From Cryptomeria japonica (lineage: Eukaryota; Streptophyta; Pinopsida; Cupressales; Cupressaceae): a stretch of 64,000 nt of DNA. Positions 57,830-64,000 of the stretch are shown piece after piece (positions within the stretch are counted from its first letter, which is position 1; every line of letters begins with the position of its first letter). The DNA is taken from contig NC_081410.1 of the NCBI RefSeq assembly GCF_030272615.1, positions 146,096,349 to 146,160,348 of the forward strand. Direction: 5' to 3'. Below the pieces are notes generated by a model, which made no database searches, was not told the origin of the DNA, and saw nothing but the letters and a program-made list of their open reading frames with translations. Made by a program: the position numbers and the translations under genes.

Positions 57830-58770
57830 CGCAATATTCAAAATTACTTGGACTAGAAGGATGTTTTTGTATGGATTTACAAGGACCTTTAAGGAGTACC
57901 ACTAGAATTGTGTGTCCATCAAATTCTCTTAATAGCTAGAGCACAAATAGTAAGAAAAAGACCTTATAGCACAAATCGAAACTATACAACAAAAGTTCAA
58001 GAAGAAATAAATAAAATGTTTGAAGCAAGAATTATATTCGAATTGGAAACTAATGACTTGGTATTGCCCATAGTCATCTCACTAAAGAAGGAATTCGAGT
58101 GAATTAGAATGTATGGATTTTCAAAGCCTTAGTGTGGTGATTATTAAGGACCAATTTCCAATCCCATTCACAGATTCTATTCTCAAAGAAGTAGCAAGAG
58201 ACAAGATCTACTCCTTCATGGATGGATTCTCTAGTTACAACTAGACAAGCATTGTTGAAGAAGATATATTGAAGACACCTTCATAGTAGAAAATGGAGTA
58301 TGTGGCTATAACAAATTGTTGTTTAGGCTATGCAATGCTCTTGTAATGTTCTAGAGAATAATCATGCATATCTTTGATAAAATGTTTATTTAAAATTTAA
58401 GGCCTTCATAGATGAATGGTCAATTTATAGTGATCAAGAAACACATTCATAAGCTCTAGATAACTTCATGGAATGATGGAACAATGCAGATTAATGTGAT
58501 TGGCCTTAAATCTAAAGTGCCACTTCATGGTACCACAATGCAAACTCCTTGAACATATTGTTTGTAAGGTTGGGTTGAAAACAAATCCTTACAAAAAGGG
58601 GTAATTGTTGATATGGAAGCCCTAAAAGACATCACAAGAGTTAGATCATTTTTGGGATAAGTTAGCTACTATCGACTGTTTATCAAGAACTTTTCCAAGT
58701 CTCTCATCCTTTGGACGTACTTGTTGTCAAATGAAATTACACCCTTTTGGAGCTAGGTCTAGCATTCCAA
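57830..58770 (+). pseudogene. Ty3/gypsy reverse transcriptase relic
   Basis: Seen: 'PLELCVHQILLIARAQIVRKRPYSTN' then 'YTTKVQEEINKMFEARIIF' (57908-58060, RT start). After a shift come 'VVIIKDQFPIPFTDSIL' and 'DKIYSFMDGFSSYN' (first catalytic Asp, about 58215), 'LGYAMLL', and finally 'EHIVCKVGLKTNP' and 'VRSFLG-VSYYRLFIKNFSK' (about 58540-58700). The YxDD box is lost in a broken stretch near 58400. Frames change at least three times. It belongs to the same gypsy relic as 54985-57440. Confidence 0.8.
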
Positions 58771-59160
58771 TGACACGATGGAAACGAATTCAAATTGTGG
58801 GACCTTTGCAAGTGAGGTTGAATCTCCAAAGAAGGCCGACTTCCGTTGCAATCTAGACACAAAGTATTGGTCCAAACGAACATTTAGAAACCCTACTCTA
58901 ATCCTATTCTATGGACTTGCAAGAGAAAAGGGAGAGAGAGAATAAAGAAACTTGCAAAAAACATAATTAACACAACACACAAGTGAAAACTAGTAGAGAC
59001 ACATTCATACATGAAGGTAAGAAAATATTACACAACAAATTCAAAGGGAGAAGAGGTAATGACTGGTTAATTAATAAAAAGGCATAAGCCTATTAGTTGT
59101 AGAATGCAAAATACAGTGTTTGCTAGAAAAAAAGAACCAACCCTTTACAATGAGGCTTAA
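58757..59160 (-). repeat. Long repeat, left copy (putative LTR of element I)
   Basis: Aligns with gaps to 62411-63000: shared 'agcattc', 'gacac-atggaaac', 'ctctaatcctatt-catggacttgcaagagaaaa', 'acataattaacacaacacac', 'agagacacattca' and 'gcataagc'. Divergence is heavy and similarity stops near 59160. Confidence 0.55.
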
Positions 59161-60395
59161 TGCTTATTTATCATCGCTAGATGTCGAGAGAAGCTAAGGC
59201 AAGTTGGGAACTAGAAACCCTAGTTCCATGTACCCTCCAACAAATTCGACAAGAGACTCCACCAAATTCAATCTTGAGTGACCAAGGAGGCTTGAAACGA
59301 CATGGCTACCACTTGACCATGCTGTGGCATTGATGACTTTTGAGTTAGAGTACAAGATAAAGAAATATTGCCTACAAAATCACGATCTAGGGAGGGCTTG
59401 AGGCAACAAAGATGTTTGCAAGCATTGAATGAGTATGGGCCACATCTTCTTTATTTGAATCCGCATCAGAGCACATTCAAGATGTTATGTAATTTCCAAG
59501 GCTCGAGATAAGATGGTTGGAGAAGCTGTTGGGCCTTAATGGTGATCATTGTGTCCTATAATAACGCTATCAGGCTTAATCATCGTGAAAAGAGAGCTCA
59601 CAAGTAGCCACTCTTCGAATTTAAATGTTGGTTGTCGATTGAAATTTGGTTTGGTTAAATCAACAACGACTATGGGTTTTGATCGGATTTGAATATCTTG
59701 GCTAGGAGAGGTCAAGAGTTATTGATCAATCAGGACTTGCCATGTAGAAGTCAAACTACACATCATTGGTCGGGAATCACATAGTAGGCAGTCCTTGGAA
59801 CAAAAGGGACACGTATCATGATTGTGTACCATTGCGTTTGTAGCTGGGACCAACTCCTTGGATCATGCGTTTGTGTGGTTAGGTGCCATGTGGACTACGC
59901 TATTGGGAGTATTCGTTTGATTAAGCTTGAATCATATTATGGTGCCCTAGACACACATCATGATCGTGCAACATCGCAATCCTAAAGAGGGTCAACCCTC
60001 TGGAGCCTACTATATGCTTGGAATGAGTGATATTGCGCTATGTGGTTTTGCTTGCATAAGTCAACATCTAAAGGAAGTAGAGGTAATAGGTCGACTCAAG
60101 ACATATATCTACATATCACACTATCTTAGTTTGAATTTGGCCACCCATTTAGAGTCTTGTGATCGGGCTATAAGGCACCATGTGGACAAATAGGGACCAC
60201 CTTCTCTGGCTGAAGAATGAAGGAATGTGGGCTCTCACCTTAGACAAAGAGACACACATCATAATTTTGCACCTTCACGATCATAGATGGGCTGGCTACC
60301 TATATCTTGCAATAGTGCAATACACTGCCACTTGGACCACCTTTGATCAATATAACTTAAGGTTCAAGACACACATGGGCAAATGTCGATAAGTG
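59161..60395. other. No coding feature seen
   Basis: Open frames at 59960-60193 and 60180-60392 carry no motif. Words such as 'acacatcatgatcgtgcaa' and 'acacacatcataattttgcacc' recur (about 59950 and 60250), hinting at old repeats. Confidence 0.3.
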
Positions 60396-60540
60396 ATTGC
60401 GCTAGAAAAGAGGGGCCGGTCACTCGTCGGTATGAACAACCTAGTTGCACTAGAAAAGAGGGGGCGGGTCACTCGTTGGTATGAATGACTTAGTTGCACT
60501 AGAAAAGGAGGGCCGATCACTTGTTGGTATGGATGACTTA
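60396..60540 (+). repeat. Three tandem units of 48-49 bp
   Basis: Units 60396-60443, 60444-60492 and 60493-60540, each 'ttgc[ag]ctagaaaag...gtcggtatga...ctta'-like, with several differences among them. Confidence 0.9.
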
Positions 60541-61020
60541 AGTGATTAGGAATGGGTGATAGCAAGCCAATGACAAATTATAACATAAAGTAACCAGAAC
60601 CATAAGGGTTTAGGGTTTTAGCTAGGATAAGGACATAAACCCACTTGATGTGCATGATAGACCCTAGCTCTACAAAAAAATTGCTAGGTGAGAAGGGACG
60701 CCAACATTTTGGCGATCTTTGCAAGATGTTTTCTTGCTAAACATGGGATCTAGTAGCCTTATCAATCCATTGGGCACAAAATCTTAAAAGGATTGCAACA
60801 ATTGACTTGCCTCAAAACACAAAAAGCAAATCACAACAATGTGTAGTCGTGCACTTGGAGGAAAACACAGGGAAACTAGATCATGTATTCCCATAAGGAG
60901 AATAGGGATTGTGTAACAACACTTATTGGAAAACAACAACATCTAAGTTGTTCTAACCTAACCTAACCTAACCTAACCTGATCTAGTCAACAAGGAAGGA
61001 AAATCAAATAAAGCCATTGA
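60541..61020. other. Non-coding, with short (CCTAA)n array
   Basis: 60953-60979 holds about five CTAAC units ending 'aacct'. No gene nearby. Confidence 0.6.
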
Positions 61021-61029
61021 TTGGCTTGT

Positions 61030-62200
61030 CAAAGTAGCTTCCTTTTTTGGTAAGCCGAAGATACCTTTCATGTTCATTGACAACTAACTAGAAATGAAAA
61101 AATGATAGGCATCCAACAAGTTGTTGGAGCGCCTCTTGAAGGTCAAGAACAAAATAGCTCACCCACTTATGAATGTTCTCTTGGAGTGTGTAAGCAAGAA
61201 AATTCCGTTCTCCTTGATACTCATCTTTATGCTTAGGGGCAAGCATGACTAGGGGCGACTTGAGGATCTCTTCCTGAGCTAGATTATTGATGGGGTATCC
61301 TCTTGAAAGTGCCAAGTCCTAGCAATTAGCATTGGACCTACTATTGTACTCTACCTCTTTGATGTCTTGTTGTTTAGTAGGGGCTGGCTCTAGTGGCTCA
61401 ACTGATGGTATGGGATCCTTCTCTTGTTGTTGTTGCAAAGAAAATGGGGAAGTTTGAGTCCCTTGAGGGGAAATGGGCCTTTGAGAGGGGTGTCCTTGTG
61501 GAACCATGAATTGATTTTTCTCAAGCCTAGGTTCTTGCAATGGAGAGGTTCCTCTTAAACTTGGAATTTCAAATTTAAGGGGTCCAATTAAGGATTTAGA
61601 AGGTTTACCCTACCTGAAGCTTGGGATTTCAAACTTAGAGACTTGAGGCGTTGATCTTTCTTCTTGCATGAGTTGCATCTCCGTGGTTGCTAGTGGTTTG
61701 ATTTCCTCCTCTCTAGGAGCAATTTGCCTTGCAAGGCACTCTACTTGTTGTCTTTGAGCTTACATTTCTTGTTTGTGCTAGTAAGCTTGATAGGCCAACC
61801 CCTCCTACTACAAATCAAACTCTTGTTGCCTCTTGATATCATCCAACTGCCTATTGAAGTCTAACAATATGCTTTTGATGTTACTAATCTCCATATTATC
61901 AACCTTTGGGTGCTGACTAGGGTAGTAGCAATATTGATTTGGCATAAAATAAGCCTCTTGAGGTTGTTGTTAAGCATTTTTAGGTTGCCAAGAAGGCTAA
62001 GTAGGCATGGGAGGATGACAAGCATTAGGAAAATGTTGATATCCTACAGTTTCAGGGCTGTTTGGGATAAAACGAGGAGCATTCCTAGTTTGATATTGCT
62101 GGTAGGGAGGTGAAAAGTTTGCATTTTCATGGAAAAGAAGGGTCCACGGTATCTTGCCATACTGAAGCATAGAAGAATTAAGGAAAATTATCATGATGCT
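61030..62200 (-). pseudogene. Gag-like Gln/Pro-rich ORF of element I, decayed
   Basis: Reverse strand from 62194: 'FSPPYQQYQTRNAPRF', 'NMEISNIKSILLDFNRQLDDI' (short coiled coil), then 'SKFEIPSFR' and 'LKFEIPSLR', a repeated motif. Then the open 61540-61319 ('RPISPQGTQTSPFSLQQQQEKD') and 61315-61088 ('RGYPINNLAQEEIL', 'HKWVSYFVLDLQEALQQL'). It is flanked by the diverged repeats 58757-59160 and 62411-63000. No pol domain was found between them. Inference: gag-like product of a non-autonomous LTR element on the minus strand. Family not recognised. Confidence 0.45.
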
Positions 62201-62410
62201 TTAAACAAGAGCAAAAGGTCCGCTCAAACATAGAACTAGGTTCATACAACAGAGTCACCCAATTTTGATTGCAGAGTTGCTTGATGTTTAGCGAATACTT
62301 CTTCAAGGCTGTAAAAGGCTGAGAACAACACCACTTTCTCAGTAGTTAACTGAAGCTTATCAGACTTGTTCCATCAGGCATGCTAAAAATTGTTGTCACA
62401 TGAATTGTTG

Positions 62411-63000
62411 TTAAGCATTCTAACGACACAATGGAAACAACCTCAAAGTGTGGGACTTTTGCTAGTGAGTTTGAATTTTTCGGAGAAGGTTGGCCTCCTT
62501 TCTAATCTAGATGTGGAGTAGTGGTCCAACCCAACACTTAGTAAACTCACTCTAATCCTATTCCATGGACTTGCAAGAGAAAAATGAGAGAGAGAATGCA
62601 GAAATGAAAAGGGGAGGGGGTGCACCAAGATCAAATGGGTTTCTTCCTGCTTAAACAACACAATGCATCAATGAAAACAGTCACAAGGGCTTACATAGTT
62701 CTCTTTTCCACTTGCTTCCAAGGGCATACATGAAGGTTAGGTTTTGATAGGGTAATGGAAAGAAAGGAGAGATTCACAACCAATACCTACAAACATAATT
62801 AACACAACACACATGCATAAAAAATAGCAGAGACACATTCAGACGTGAAGGTAGGAGAAGATTACATAGCACATTCAAAGAGGGAGAAGAGGTAAAAATG
62901 ATTGCTTTATTAACATAAAGGCATAAGCTTGTTTACAATTTTAGAATGCAAAATACAATGTATGTTGAAGAAATGGGGAAGAACCAATGTAAAGAGCCCT
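62411..63000 (-). repeat. Long repeat, right copy (putative LTR of element I)
   Basis: See 58757-59160. This copy contains a roughly 170-bp stretch (about 62600-62770) with no counterpart in the left copy. Confidence 0.55.
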
Positions 63001-63720
63001 ATTGGTTTCACCCCAATTTTCACTGTTCACCACTGAGTTATTTTGTCAAACAGTTTGCTTAAGAGCAGAATACAATGTAATGTCACCAAATTAGAGATAC
63101 CCAATTTCTGCCCTAATTGAAGGGGAACAGGGGTTACAGATACCTGTTACTTTGACTGAAATTCTGCAAGTAAGTTAGAAAATATACAATAATCATATTT
63201 AATTAAATAGATCTATTAATTAGGAAACAACAATCATACATATGTAAGATATAGTTCTAATACAGTATTAAATTATGCCTGAGAGCTCAATCATAGAGGA
63301 GGGTGACTAGATAGGGTGCCCTAGAGACCCTCTACCCTAGGCCCAAGGGTGGATCTCATTCCCCCTTGGCCTCATGTGGTCCATACCATATGAGGTGGAA
63401 TACCTATTGAGGTATCCTATCACCGTTTTCCTTAATCTTGTAACCCTTGTCCTATGGCTCATAATTAACACATTCATTCACCATGATAGAGAGCATGAGG
63501 GCTGTCACAATAGGGTGCCTAGAAAGTTTATCCTTCATAGGCCCAAAGGCAGCACCCTCTGTACCCCTTTTGGCCTTGAAACTGAAAGGTTTTGATGTAA
63601 TTGCAAGATGATATTATTTACAAAAGAACAAATGTTCTTATAGCAATTACAAGGAATGATGTTGCTTAAATAAAACAATCGTCAAAAATAGAAACAGACT
63701 AATTGAACTAATATTGCATG
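63001..63720. other. Non-coding; diverged internal repeats
   Basis: A block near 63360-63470 ('cctcatgtggtccataccatatgaggtgg...caccgtt') recurs in diverged form at 63815-63930 ('cctcatgggactcgc...ataccatgaggtgg...acaccgtt'). Confidence 0.5.
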
Positions 63721-63810
63721 TAAAATACATTATTGACCATTAATTAAGATATAATGATATTCTAATAAAATACATTATTGACCATTAATTAAGATATAAT
63801 GATATTCTAA
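63721..63810 (+). repeat. Perfect 45-bp tandem duplication
   Basis: 63721-63765 equals 63766-63810 at every base. Confidence 0.97.
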
Positions 63811-64000
63811 TAGGCCTCATGGGACTCGCTGGTCTTATACCATGAGGTGGTGTTCCTAGAAGGTAATGCCAACACCGTTCCAATACTTGTAAACTTTTCT
63901 CCCTCTATCATGGCTAATAACACCCAGAATAAGTCAACAGTAATATATCACAGTTCTAATCTAGTATAACATATATGAGCATAATGTATTGTCAAACATG

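Noticed and set aside
60396-60540. Possible CRISPR-like array
   Set aside because: Units are directly adjacent with no spacers, in a plant genome.
60953-60979. True telomere
   Set aside because: Array is under 30 bases, five-base unit, and internal.

Overview
The window looks like nuclear intergenic DNA of a large seed-plant genome, most plausibly a gymnosperm such as a conifer. The reasons are low GC, almost no host coding sequence, wall-to-wall old LTR retrotransposons and LINEs nested in each other, plant-type Ty1/copia and Ty3/gypsy polyproteins, plant L1-type LINEs ending in an RNase H, and one candidate intron-bearing gene with a plastid-type leader. The organism call is inference. No tRNA, rRNA, CRISPR or bacterial feature was seen.

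Layout. 1-1090: decayed Ty3/gypsy RNase H-like domain plus the start of RT. 1090-5600: long coding-free tract with a recurrent ACAGT/AGTCAT vocabulary, running into a minus-strand copia-type LTR (about 5600-6836). 6837-10440: non-coding, with two strong hairpins and a degenerate GACGTC-type repeat field. 10440-11470: minus-strand copia integrase remnant. 12250-16140: plus-strand LINE remnant split by an unclassified insert (13895-15655). 16100-26640: old element B, a coiled-coil/zinc-knuckle gag plus an unknown ORF, cut in two by its relative element A (18913-25473). A has LTRs, primer site, purine tract and a perfect 5-bp target duplication but no pol. 27130-38760: Ty3/gypsy element D (protease, RNase H-like, RT, RNase H, integrase), interrupted inside RT by the near-complete Ty1/copia element C (28780-36091).

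38760-44980: mostly featureless, with a MITE-like inverted repeat (40271-40484), LRR-like relics (42690-43430) and two microsatellites. 44980-50578: two minus-strand LINE remnants, each followed by the same unrecognised domain, plus a fresh 227-bp tandem duplication. 50690-52082: candidate plastid-protein gene with GT-AG introns. 52930-54010: minus-strand hAT transposase relic. 54985-58770: another Ty3/gypsy relic (gag, protease, RT) split by a minus-strand copia LTR. 58757-63000: a minus-strand element with two diverged long repeats around a Gln/Pro-rich ORF. 63000-64000: repeats.

The main discovery candidate is the A/B family. These are non-autonomous LTR elements carrying a gag-like protein with four zinc knuckles and a roughly 1,000-codon second ORF that I do not recognise. 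Its sequence is conserved between a younger copy and an older one. A shares LTR ends, primer site and purine tract type with autonomous copia element C, which suggests that copia enzymes mobilise it. All coding calls come from reading translations by eye; no search was run.
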